Shown: positions 1 to 7,355 of the stretch, piece after piece
Layout: every line of letters starts with the position of its first letter
How positions within the stretch are numbered: position 1 is the first letter of the stretch
Assembly (NCBI RefSeq): GCF_003259505.1
Contig: NZ_QLLK01000009.1
Coordinates: forward strand, 62,001-126,000
DNA: 64,000 bases
DNA from: Algoriphagus yeomjeoni
GTDB lineage: Bacteria; Bacteroidota; Bacteroidia; Cytophagales; Cyclobacteriaceae
Direction: 5' to 3'
Notes under the pieces: model-generated
What the model was told of the DNA's origin: nothing
Seen by the model: only the letters and a program-made list of their open reading frames with translations
The model's database searches: none
Position numbers and translations under genes: made by a program

Positions 1-1
1 A

Positions 2-1501
2 GGTCGGGATATGTGGACGCTGACGATCACGGATTTTTCCACCGGAAAAGACACAGATAAGCCCGGAATGTGGATAGATGGAAATATCCACTCCAACGAA
101 ATTCAGGGAGGTGAATTCTCTCTTTATGGTGCTTGGTACCTGACGGAGATGTTTGCGGATAATGAATTTATCCAGCAGCTCTTGAAGGATAAGGTGTTTT
201 ATATCACCCCAACGATCAATCCTGATGCAAGAAATGACTTCTTTTTGGAGCCAAACACTGCCAATTCACCAAGATCTGGGATGATGATCTTGGATAATGA
301 CGGCGATGGAGTAGCTGGCGAAGATGGAATGGATGATCTAGATGGTGATGGACACATCACAATGATGATCAGAAAATCCCCAACCGGCCGATACATCAAA
401 GATCCGCAGGATCCGCGTAAGCTGATTATGGTAGGTGCGGATAAAGTAGGTGAATACGAAATGCTGGGTCAGGAAGGTACAGATGGAGATGGGGATGGTC
501 GTGTGAATGACGATGGCGTAGGATATTATGACCCGAACAGGGATTGGGGATGGAACTGGCAGCCTGATTACATACAGCGGGGAGCGTTGAAGTATCCATT
601 TACACTTCCTGAGAACCGATCCATCATGGAGTTTGTCATGAAGCATCCGAATATCGCTGGAGCTCAAAGTTTCCACAATTCTGGCGGAATGATCCTAAGA
701 GGTCCAGGTGCTGAAGAGGATGTAAGTACCTATAACCGAAATGATATCCGAATCTATGATGCGCTAGGGCAAAAAGGTGAGGAGATGATTCCTGGCTATC
801 GATACTTGACGGTTTATAAAGATTTGTATTCTGTTTTCGGTGGTGAGCTTGATTGGTTTTATGGAGTGAGAGGAGTTTTTACCTTTTCCAATGAGCTGAT
901 GGTTCCTTACTTGTATTTCCACAAACAAGGCGGTGGACAAAATGAAATGTTCGAAGTAGATGAGTTCCTGACAATGGGAGATGCCTTTGTGATGTGGAAC
1001 GAATTTGAGCATCCACAATTTGGAACAGTGGAAATCGGCGGATTTAAGAAAAACTTCGGTCGTGCTCATCCAGGGTTCTTACTCGAGCAGGATGCGCATC
1101 GAAATATTGCTTTCACTATTTACCATGGCTATCACACACCAAAACTCTCTGTGATGGATGTGAAGGAAGAAGATTTGGGTGGAGGTTTGAAATCTATTAC
1201 CGCTACCATCTTCAACGAGCGCTTGATGCCTACTCACGCTAGCCAGGATCTCAAATATAATATCGAGCGACCTGACTATGTGACCATTACTGGAGCCAAA
1301 GTGCTTGCTGGTTTTGTAGTGGAAGATGAGGATTTCAATAAGCTCAAAGAGCAAAAGAACAATCCTGAGAAAATATTGGTAGATAATGTACCTGGAATGA
1401 CTGGAGTAAAAGTGAAGTGGATTGTGTCTTCAGGGTCAAATTATTCCATCAATGTTGATTCGGCCAAAGGCGGAAAAGCTAGTTGGAAGAAAGAGAAATA
1501 G
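2..1501 (+). CDS. M14-family zinc carboxypeptidase, 5' end missing
   Basis: The reading frame is already open at the window edge, so the true start lies upstream. The product is a zinc metallocarboxypeptidase of the M14 family, probably exported. Counting from the first visible Met (base 11), the zinc-binding H27-x-x-E30 lies in GNIHSNEIQGGE. A later His (FHNSGG, about residue 222) would be the third ligand, and the Glu of SNELMVPY (about 294) is the likely catalytic residue. Two Asp/Gly-rich inserts (about residues 95-118 and 158-172) look like calcium-binding loops. An intrinsic terminator follows at 1558. The family is clear; the substrate is not. Confidence 0.85.
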   Translation, partial: GRDMWTLTITDFSTGKDTDKPGMWIDGNIHSNEIQGGEFSLYGAWYLTEMFADNEFIQQLLKDKVFYITPTINPDARNDFFLEPNTANSPRSGMMILDNDGDGVAGEDGMDDLDGDGHITMMIRKSPTGRYIKDPQDPRKLIMVGADKVGEYEMLGQEGTDGDGDGRVNDDGVGYYDPNRDWGWNWQPDYIQRGALKYPFTLPENRSIMEFVMKHPNIAGAQSFHNSGGMILRGPGAEEDVSTYNRNDIRIYDALGQKGEEMIPGYRYLTVYKDLYSVFGGELDWFYGVRGVFTFSNELMVPYLYFHKQGGGQNEMFEVDEFLTMGDAFVMWNEFEHPQFGTVEIGGFKKNFGRAHPGFLLEQDAHRNIAFTIYHGYHTPKLSVMDVKEEDLGGGLKSITATIFNERLMPTHASQDLKYNIERPDYVTITGAKVLAGFVVEDEDFNKLKEQKNNPEKILVDNVPGMTGVKVKWIVSSGSNYSINVDSAKGGKASWKKEK

Positions 1502-1557
1502 AGTCTCAGTGATCAGTGGCAGTAGTCAGTCAAATTGAATTTGATGAATAGTATAAA

Positions 1558-1589
1558 ATGCGGAGCAGTGATGCTTCGCATTTTTTTTT
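1558..1589 (+). terminator. Intrinsic terminator after the M14 peptidase gene
   Basis: A 9 bp stem (ATGCGGAGC with GCTTCGCAT, one G-T pair) with a 6 nt loop runs directly into nine T residues, 57 nt after the peptidase stop codon. Confidence 0.85.
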
Positions 1590-1842
1590 ACACCGCAATG
1601 AACACTGAGATTAACATAGAGGTCACAAGTTTATGGTAGTTGGATGCAAGTTCCCGAAGGAACATCCTATGGATAGAATATGGTGTTTATTGAACAATCT
1701 GCAGTGCCTTTAGGTACGGCTTTAGCTAACATTTATTCAATAGATATAAAATGTCCTTGTTGTGGAGAAGCAGGGTAGAAATAAGCTGTGGTCTCTGCGA
1801 AAACCTCCGTGACCACTGTGGTTAATTCCCCTTAAACAACAA
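1590..1842. other. Intergenic region with small palindromes
   Basis: No gene is seen here. It holds a hairpin at 1642-1667 (GGATG and GTTCC paired with GGAAC and ATCC) and a REP-like word GTGCCTTTAGGTACGG at 1704-1719. That word recurs at 52077-52093. The rest looks like degraded intergenic repeat. Confidence 0.5.
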
Positions 1843-1870
1843 AACCCCGCTCGATTGCTCAAGCGGGGTT
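1843..1870 (-). terminator. Intrinsic terminator of the 1894-2460 gene
   Basis: A perfect 9 bp stem, AACCCCGCT with AGCGGGGTT, has a 10 nt loop. On the minus strand it is followed by a T-rich tract (TTGTTGTTT). It sits 23 nt downstream of the stop codon of the small exported protein. Confidence 0.85.
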
Positions 1871-1893
1871 AGTTTATATGAAGTTGGTTTAGC

Positions 1894-2460
1894 TTATAGG
1901 CTTGTTACGTACCCTTCGAATCCTGATGCAGTTTTCACTTTGAAGTTGATACCTGCTCCGCTTCCGTTATCAATAGTGTAGATTTTGTGTAGGCCCTGAG
2001 GATTATCGATTTTCTCTGTGTGGATCAATTTGTCACCATCATAGATCATTACTTCGATATCTTTAGCGTCTAGGTTGCTTACGAGCAATCTGTACTGATT
2101 GTCTCCCATTGGAGATACTCGAGAGAAGACAGTTGGAGCTTCTACTAAGTAATTGTTGAAAGAAGCAGTTCTCAATACGCCTGACTCGTCCATTACTTCT
2201 ACAGAGTAGTTTCCTTGAGGAAGCGCTTTAAGATCATATTTCTTAGCAAATGCTTCGTTCTTAGTGATTCTGTCTCTCAAGATCAAACGATCTTCTGAAT
2301 CCGTGATTTTTACGATCACAGTTCCTTGTGGTGCTTCATTGAAGGATACTGCCACTTTAGTAGTTTCAGTTTGTCTAATTAGGACAGATGTACCTTCTGA
2401 TTTGGCAAACGCTCCTGCAGCGATCCCCGCTACGAAAAGCAATGTGAATAATTTTTTCAT
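1894..2460 (-). CDS. Small exported protein with two Ig-like/sandwich segments, function unknown
   Basis: The 188-residue product begins with a clear Sec signal peptide (MKKLFTLLFVAGIAAGAFA, cleavage near residue 19-20). The mature part alternates short beta strands. Two similar halves carry phrases such as GNYSVEVMDESG and YDGDKLIHTEKIDNPQG, which resemble the sandwich domains of Bacteroidota secretion and sorting proteins. I do not recognise a named family. The gene stands alone, with a textbook promoter at 2584-2614, a leader of about 117 nt and its own terminator at 1843. This suggests a well-expressed periplasmic or surface protein, which is inference only. Confidence 0.8.
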   Translation of the reverse strand: MKKLFTLLFVAGIAAGAFAKSEGTSVLIRQTETTKVAVSFNEAPQGTVIVKITDSEDRLILRDRITKNEAFAKKYDLKALPQGNYSVEVMDESGVLRTASFNNYLVEAPTVFSRVSPMGDNQYRLLVSNLDAKDIEVMIYDGDKLIHTEKIDNPQGLHKIYTIDNGSGAGINFKVKTASGFEGYVTSL

Positions 2461-2583
2461 TTTAATAATTGGTTTGAATAGGTTCTAATTTTTCAAATTA
2501 ACCGCCTGACGGCTGCTCCGTCTCAGGTGGGGAAATTTGGGCTGTAATTCAATTCGGTTACCGATTGGTTTGTTATTACGATT

Positions 2584-2614
2584 CAAAGGTACGACTGAAA
2601 ACATCAATTGCAAA
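2584..2614 (-). promoter_or_regulatory. Bacteroidota-type promoter for the 1894-2460 gene
   Basis: Read on the minus strand, a TTTG box (2611-2614) is separated by exactly 19 nt from TACCTTTG (2584-2591). This fits the Bacteroidota housekeeping consensus TTTG-N19-TAnnTTTG perfectly. Transcription should start near 2577, about 117 nt before the start codon. The leader contains a G/C-rich hairpin at about 2503-2532. Confidence 0.8.
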
Positions 2615-2952
2615 TACCTCAATAAAAAAAGATCATTGTTAATGATATGGTAACAGATCATTGTAATTATTGCCGATTTAATAAAATGCTCCCGCAATCG
2701 ATAGCGGAACTCCCTGTGTTTTGAGTTTTACCTATTTTAAAAAATATTAGTTGGCAAAATTGATTATCACAAAATATTGTAATTACGGTTCACGAGATTA
2801 TCTATGGATTTCCAATGGAAATTTTGTGAAAAAAAATTAGAAATTTTTTCAAAAGGCTTTTTCAAATGGGTAGATATGAAACCGATTTGATAAAAATCAA
2901 CAGTTTTTGGCTGATATTATTACCCTAATCTGACCCGTGTTGTTGGGAATTG
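2615..2952. other. AT-rich intergenic region
   Basis: No gene or clear signal is seen. The stretch is strongly AT-rich, with runs of A and T, between the upstream promoter of the small exported protein and the terminator of the DUF4252 gene. Confidence 0.4.
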
Positions 2953-2994
2953 ACAAAAAAAATGGGTTTAGATATTCAATTCTAAACCCATTTT
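2953..2994 (-). terminator. Terminator of the sigma/DUF4252 operon
   Basis: A perfect 14 bp stem (AAAATGGGTTTAGA at 2959-2972, its complement at 2981-2994) has an 8 nt loop. On the minus strand it runs into a T-rich tail. It closes the minus-strand gene ending at 3046. Confidence 0.9.
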
Positions 2995-3045
2995 GGTCAT
3001 TCTTACATAAATTGAAATGTGACTTGTCCTGATTTTCTCCCGGAT

Positions 3046-3534
3046 TTAGTTAATTCCCTTATAATTTGTGGCTTTCGCGACCAATTCCTGGTCAAATTTA
3101 CCCTTCAATTCTACTACTATCAAGTCGCCATCATCACCGCCGACAAGAACAACTAAGTCAGAAATGGTATTTCCTCCTTTGGAATACACCATCACTCCTC
3201 CTTTTTTTCCTTCAGAGGCCTCCATAAGTAAATCATAGCGCTCCCTTTCCAAGCCTTTTTGCAAGGCTTTATATTCAACCCTGCTATCATCCACATGATC
3301 GGGCAAAGTGAAAAAGTTTAGCTTTTCGATTGACTTGGCCACTGTGGCCATATCGTTCTTATCAATATCGATTTTGAAGCCTTCGGCAAAGTTCATGAAG
3401 TTACCGCCAAGTTCCATGTGGAAGAAGTCGTCTTCACCTTTGTATTTTTCATAAAGTGCTTTGACACTTTTGCTCTGCGCCTGAACGGATATCACTGCTC
3501 CAATTAATGCTAGGGTTAAGAATAGCTTTTTCAT
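3046..3534 (-). CDS. DUF4252 family protein (second copy)
   Basis: This 162-residue exported protein has a signal peptide (MKKLFLTLALIGAVISVQAQ). Its mature domain matches the Bacteroidota-restricted DUF4252 pattern: a start of the SKSVKALYEKYKGEDDF type, a helical middle and a strand-rich end (DLIVVELKGKFD). The function of the family is unknown. It is the last gene of a cassette sigma factor, anti-sigma, DUF4252, DUF4252, and lies 143 bp after its paralogue, so it may have some independent transcription. Presence beside an ECF sigma factor suggests an envelope-stress effector; that is inference. Confidence 0.85.
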   Translation of the reverse strand: MKKLFLTLALIGAVISVQAQSKSVKALYEKYKGEDDFFHMELGGNFMNFAEGFKIDIDKNDMATVAKSIEKLNFFTLPDHVDDSRVEYKALQKGLERERYDLLMEASEGKKGGVMVYSKGGNTISDLVVLVGGDDGDLIVVELKGKFDQELVAKATNYKGIN

Positions 3535-3611
3535 GTGTTTATTATAAAGTGTGGTTTGTAGTTAATTATTTTCGAATTGTGAAACCTACTTGCTGTCTTT
3601 CAGTTTCGCCT

Positions 3612-3680
3612 TACTTGATACTTGATACTTGATACTTGATACTTGATACTTGATACTTGATACTTGATACTTGATACTTA
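3612..3680. repeat. Heptanucleotide tandem repeat, nine copies of TACTTGA
   Basis: Nine perfect head-to-tail copies of the 7 bp unit TACTTGA occupy 3612-3674. A tenth, partial copy supplies the stop codon (complement of TTA at 3678-3680) of the upstream DUF4252 gene. The unit length is not a simple codon multiple. Copy number could vary by slippage. Confidence 0.95.
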
Positions 3681-4232
3681 TTTAACTCCTTTAGGCCCCT
3701 TTGGTCCTTTACTTCCTTTCCCATAAAGATCCATTCCTGGAATATCCGTCTTCTCAGCAAGCAAGTTTAAGTCTTCGTAGGTGAAACTTCCCAGCATCGA
3801 CAGTAAGGTGAAGTCTCCTGCTTCCCCTGAGATCATCATGAGTTCTTTGACCAGTCCGCCTTCTTCGCGCACCATAAACTTCAGGCTACTGCCCTTGTCT
3901 TCGACGATCATCAGGTCTTCGTACTTATTTTTAGTAAGGGTTCCCATCGCCTCTTTATAGAAAGCCATTCCATCTACCTCGTCCGAGGAAAGAATTCGGA
4001 TACCTTTTACTTTTTGAATCAAGACACCCAAATCTTCAGAGTCCTTATCGGTGCCAGCGTTGCTTTTCAGAAAACCTCCAGCCATCTGCATCATCTTAGG
4101 GCTGATATAGACTCTTGAAAAACGATCGTCATCCATGTATTTGGAGAAAAACCGCTGTATGGCATCGTCCTGTGCCTGCACCTTTATTATAAAGGCGAAG
4201 AGCAAAAGCGGAATTAGTATAAATTTCTTCAT
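3678..4232 (-). CDS. DUF4252 family protein (first copy)
   Basis: The 184-residue exported protein has a signal peptide (MKKFILIPLLLFAFIIKVQAQ) and a DUF4252 domain (RFFSKYMDDDRFSRVYISPKMMQMAGGF near the start). It is distantly similar to the protein encoded just downstream. The C-terminus ends in a short Gly-Lys-Pro repeat (KGSKGPKGPKG), which is unusual for the family. It starts 3 nt after the anti-sigma gene, so it is certainly co-transcribed with the sigma factor. Function unknown. The stop codon lies inside the 7 bp tandem repeat, so repeat-length change could alter the end of the reading frame. Confidence 0.85.
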   Translation of the reverse strand: MKKFILIPLLLFAFIIKVQAQDDAIQRFFSKYMDDDRFSRVYISPKMMQMAGGFLKSNAGTDKDSEDLGVLIQKVKGIRILSSDEVDGMAFYKEAMGTLTKNKYEDLMIVEDKGSSLKFMVREEGGLVKELMMISGEAGDFTLLSMLGSFTYEDLNLLAEKTDIPGMDLYGKGSKGPKGPKGVK

Positions 4233-4235
4233 GGC

Positions 4236-4667
4236 TTATTTTGATATAGGATTGCCAAATAATTGGTTTGTTGTATTTAGGTATTTCATTTCATTCATCA
4301 CACCCATTTCTTCTTGACCCTTGGAGAGGTTGGTTTGAATCAGGGCAAAGGCCTGCATTACCTCCATGAATGCTTCTTCCTCAGCTTGCTTTTGCTCATA
4401 TACAGTCCATCCCCAAACAGAACCAACTAGGATTGCTACAGATGCAGCCCAATTCATCCAGTTTCTGGATTTGATAAGTACGGTCTTAGTTGGCTTTTTA
4501 ATGGATGGTTCTTTTGCAGAAATATCCATAAGACCAGTAAACAAAGCTTTCTCCTCCTCGTACCCTTCAGCAGATTGAATTAAAAGCTTCAATTCCTGTT
4601 CTTCTGCTAAGCTTGTCTCAGCTTCCCAATACTTTTCGAGTAATTCGTCTATTCGCTGATTCTTCAT
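4236..4667 (-). CDS. Membrane anti-sigma factor-like protein
   Basis: The 143-residue product has an acidic cytoplasmic N-terminus (about 1-68, with MKNQRIDELLEKYWEAETSL typical of short Bacteroidota anti-sigma proteins). It has one transmembrane segment (about 72-90, MNWAASVAILVGSVWGW) and a short helical outer part. No zinc-binding HxxxCxxC motif is seen. Its start overlaps the end of the sigma factor gene by 4 nt, and DUF4252 follows after 3 nt. The position makes an anti-sigma role likely. Sequence alone does not prove it. Confidence 0.75.
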   Translation of the reverse strand: MKNQRIDELLEKYWEAETSLAEEQELKLLIQSAEGYEEEKALFTGLMDISAKEPSIKKPTKTVLIKSRNWMNWAASVAILVGSVWGWTVYEQKQAEEEAFMEVMQAFALIQTNLSKGQEEMGVMNEMKYLNTTNQLFGNPISK

Positions 4668-5155
4668 TTGGTTGATTTTTGGTTGAGCATCCGCTCTCGA
4701 ATGCTTTTTCTGGCTCGGTGAAGATTCACTTTCACTTGTTCCAGGCTTATCTCTAGGTGTTCAGTAATTTCCTCGTAACTCAGCCCTTCTACTTCTCTCA
4801 GGTGGAAAATTTCCTGCTGTCGCAAAGGCAAACCTTTTACAAGATTCATCACTTGGCGAATGGAATCTTTTGTGTCCTCCGATACAGTCTCTTCCATTTT
4901 GAGTTCTTCCAGTCCTTCCAGAGAGTCCAATTTTTTGGATTGCCTGAAATGCATTAAGGCTTCATTTTTCAAGCTTGTTACCAGCCATCCAATCAGATTC
5001 GGGTGACTACGAAGTTCCTCTTCCCGTTCGAAAGATTTCTCAAAGACATTCTGGAGCATATCCTCAGTGAGGGATCTATCCCTCACCCAGAGATATCCCA
5101 GCCGGTAGAGCCTGCCTCTTTGCGGCCAGATATGTGCTTCAAAAAATGACTTCAT
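4664..5155 (-). CDS. ECF (extracytoplasmic function) RNA polymerase sigma factor
   Basis: A 163-residue sigma-70 family protein of the short ECF type. Region 2 lies at about residues 8-70 (LYRLGYLWVRDRSLTEDML, with the core-binding helix NVFEKSFE). Region 4 lies at about 105-155 (LPLRQQEIFHLREVEGLSYEEI, then a helix-turn-helix in LEISLEQVKVNLHRARKSI). It heads a four-gene minus-strand unit with the anti-sigma gene (4 nt overlap) and two DUF4252 genes, which are probably among its own targets. No confident promoter was found upstream; a MITE copy begins about 107 nt beyond the start. Confidence 0.92.
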   Translation of the reverse strand: MKSFFEAHIWPQRGRLYRLGYLWVRDRSLTEDMLQNVFEKSFEREEELRSHPNLIGWLVTSLKNEALMHFRQSKKLDSLEGLEELKMEETVSEDTKDSIRQVMNLVKGLPLRQQEIFHLREVEGLSYEEITEHLEISLEQVKVNLHRARKSIRERMLNQKSTK

Positions 5156-5261
5156 TCATTACGGTTATGCATGGAAAAGGCAAATGTTACAATTGAGGCA
5201 AAAAAAAATGAAAGTTTTTTTCTGCTGGCCTCAACATTGAATAGATCAAGATGTTACATAA

Positions 5262-5426
5262 TATGATTATCCGCAATGATGCCAGTCACCTTAGATTCTT
5301 TGACTGGAAGACCCCTGCCCGAACTACAGGCGGGGATGACCGAAGACCGAAGCGGCCTCAAAGCTAGGCTATACCATCTATTAAGTCGCTTTTATCTATT
5401 TACTGGTAACAAAGCGGATATACATA
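5262..5426 (+). mobile_element. MITE-like element, copy A
   Basis: A non-coding element of 165 bp with terminal inverted repeats. The left end is TATGATTATCCGC and the right end GCGGATATACATA; the inverted match extends over 25 bp with about 19 identities. It is flanked by an imperfect 8 bp target duplication (TTACATAA at 5254-5261, TTCCATAA at 5427-5434). Copy B at 53494 has the same ends and most of the same interior. Copy A has about 20 extra bases that form a C-rich/G-rich hairpin. It lies between the sigma operon and tRNA-Phe. Confidence 0.85.
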
Positions 5427-5434
5427 TTCCATAA

Positions 5435-5670
5435 TATACAAACTGAAGCTAGACTAAATTTCTTCTAAATAAGAGTTGGAAATAGTATGCATGCAGACTA
5501 TTTATTAATTTGCTTTCCTATTTTAGAAAAAATGATTCCCTAAATTGGAATCATCAAGTCGAATAAATGATGGATTGGGTAATTGAAACTGGGATTAATA
5601 AGGAAATGGATGAATCGAATTTTTCACGTAAATATCGAGTTGTGTCCTGTTCGGTAAAAAGTAACCGCAT
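5435..5670. other. Intergenic region between MITE copy A and tRNA-Phe
   Basis: No gene is supported. There is one 8 bp hairpin (ATGATTCC at 5532-5539 with GGAATCAT at 5547-5554). An open frame from 5567 reads through the tRNA on the opposite strand and is not believable as a gene. Confidence 0.5.
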
Positions 5671-5699
5671 AAAAAAAGCCATGAATTGCTTCATGGCTT
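5671..5699 (-). terminator. Terminator of tRNA-Phe
   Basis: A perfect 10 bp stem (AAGCCATGAA at 5676-5685 with TTCATGGCTT at 5690-5699) has a TTGC loop. On the minus strand it is followed by a run of T, directly downstream of the tRNA 3' end. Confidence 0.9.
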
Positions 5700-5700
5700 G

Positions 5701-5773
5701 TGGTGATAAGTGGACTCGAACCACCGACTCACGGATTTTCAGTCCGATGCTCTACCAACTGAGCTATATCACC
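5701..5773 (-). tRNA. tRNA-Phe (anticodon GAA)
   Basis: The 73 nt gene folds as a standard cloverleaf on the minus strand. The acceptor is GGTGATA with TATCACC and discriminator A, the D-arm contains AGCTCAGTTGGTAGAGC, the anticodon loop is CTGAAAA (GAA), and the T-loop is GGTTCGAGTCC. The CCA end is not encoded. It has a matching promoter (5790-5820) and an intrinsic terminator (5671-5699), so it is a single-gene transcript. Confidence 0.96.
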
Positions 5774-5789
5774 TTGTTGTAAAGTGATG

Positions 5790-5820
5790 CAAAGGTAGAT
5801 ATTTCAGTTTTTCAAGCAAG
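5790..5820 (-). promoter_or_regulatory. Promoter of tRNA-Phe
   Basis: On the minus strand CTTG (5817-5820) lies 19 nt upstream of TACCTTTG (5790-5797), a near-perfect Bacteroidota promoter. Transcription would start about 10 nt before the mature tRNA. Confidence 0.75.
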
Positions 5821-5875
5821 CCATTTTAGAAAAAAATATAGATTTAAACCCAAGAAATACGCTAATAAAGTAACT

Positions 5876-7210
5876 ATGAGCTTTTTACCGCAATTAATAT
5901 TTTTGATCATTCTGGGAGCTGCAAGCTTCTTTTTGATCAAACGTGTCAAATTCCTGCGCCGAAACATCTTTTTGGGCAAATCCGAAACTAGAAATGATCA
6001 GCCGGACAAAAGATGGAAAACTATGCTGCTGGTAGCATTTGGTCAGCAGAAAATGTTCAAGAGATTTATCCCTGCTTTTCTTCACTTCTTTGTATATGTA
6101 GGATTCTTGGTGATCAATCTTGAAGTACTGGAGTTCGTCCTGGATGGAGTTTTGGGCACTCACCGGTTATTTGCGCCTTTCCTAGGAGGTGTTTATACAG
6201 CTGCGATGAACCTGTTTGAATTTCTCGCCTTCACTGTTTTGCTTTCCTGCGTGATCTTTCTGATCCGGAGAAACGTGGTCAAAGTTCCACGATTCACTAA
6301 GCCTGAAATGAAGGGTTGGCCGGCATTAGACGGCAATTTGATTCTAGTAATTGAGATTGTGCTGATGTTGGCAATTTTGACGATGAATGCTACCGATCAG
6401 ATTTTGGCCGTTCGTGGAGCCGAGCATTACCTAGTGGTCGGTAACCTTTTCTTTAGTGGCATTTTGCATCCGGTCTTCACTGGCATGAGTACGGAATCTC
6501 TGATTTTCGTGGAAAGAGCCTCCTGGTGGTTTCACATCGTTGGGATTTTAGCTTTTGCTATTTATGTGACATATTCGAAGCATCTCCATATTTTCCTAGC
6601 CTTCCCAAATACTTGGTATTCCAACTTGAAACCTAAGGGAGAAATGGAAAATATGCCTGCTGTCACCAATGAGGTGAATATGATGCTTGGGATTCCTACT
6701 GATGCTCCGGCTGATCCACCTGCTGAAATAGGAAGATTTGGAGCCAAAGACATCAACGATCTAAGTTGGATTAACGTGATGAACGCTTATTCTTGCACAG
6801 AATGCGGAAGATGTACTTCAGAATGTCCAGCAAACTTGACCGGAAAGAAGCTTTCTCCTCGTAAAATTATGATGGACGTGCGTGATCGTGCAGAGGAAGT
6901 CGGGAAGAGTCTAGACGCAGGAGGGAAAGGCTTGGAAGACGGAAAGTCGCTTTTGGGAGACTACATCACCAAGGAGGAATTGAATGCTTGTACCAGCTGC
7001 AATGCTTGCGTGGAAGCTTGTCCGGTGAATATCGATCCACTAGCGATCATCTTGGATATGCGCCGCTATGTAGCCATGGAAGAGTCCGGAACGCCACAGC
7101 AGTGGAATGCGATGTTCCAAAACATGGAAACTAGCTTTGCTCCTTGGAAATTCAGCCCTCAGGATAGATTTAACTGGGCGGAGCAAGTGAAAGAGGAAGA
7201 AATAAAGTGA
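5876..7210 (+). CDS. Membrane-bound (4Fe-4S) oxidoreductase, HdrE/HdrD-like
   Basis: The 444-residue protein joins a membrane part to a ferredoxin-like part. The first 250 residues hold about five hydrophobic helices (for example 4-20, 66-90, 110-132, 155-175 and 215-235) resembling a cytochrome b/NarI-type subunit. The C-terminal part has two 4Fe-4S motifs: CTECGRCTSECP starting at residue 307 and CTSCNACVEACP starting at residue 372. It probably passes electrons between the quinone pool and the soluble partner encoded 145 bp downstream. The pair is conserved in Bacteroidota; the electron donor is unknown. Confidence 0.88.
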   Translation: MSFLPQLIFLIILGAASFFLIKRVKFLRRNIFLGKSETRNDQPDKRWKTMLLVAFGQQKMFKRFIPAFLHFFVYVGFLVINLEVLEFVLDGVLGTHRLFAPFLGGVYTAAMNLFEFLAFTVLLSCVIFLIRRNVVKVPRFTKPEMKGWPALDGNLILVIEIVLMLAILTMNATDQILAVRGAEHYLVVGNLFFSGILHPVFTGMSTESLIFVERASWWFHIVGILAFAIYVTYSKHLHIFLAFPNTWYSNLKPKGEMENMPAVTNEVNMMLGIPTDAPADPPAEIGRFGAKDINDLSWINVMNAYSCTECGRCTSECPANLTGKKLSPRKIMMDVRDRAEEVGKSLDAGGKGLEDGKSLLGDYITKEELNACTSCNACVEACPVNIDPLAIILDMRRYVAMEESGTPQQWNAMFQNMETSFAPWKFSPQDRFNWAEQVKEEEIK

Positions 7211-7355
7211 TCAGTTACCAGTATTCAGTCTCAGAATTCACTAGGAAAGTGGACTGAATAAGTAGAGAAATTGAAATAAGGTCGAGGTTTAAGAGCAAAA
7301 GTCAATCATGAAAATGGCCTCGTAAATCCAATATCATAAATCGTAAATCCAACTT

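Noticed and set aside
3612..3680. Heptamer array as a CRISPR
   Set aside because: There are no spacers; units are contiguous and only 7 bp long, so it is a simple tandem repeat.
5567..5782. A 71-codon open frame on the plus strand
   Set aside because: It runs through the tRNA-Phe gene on the opposite strand and its terminator, and has no family likeness.
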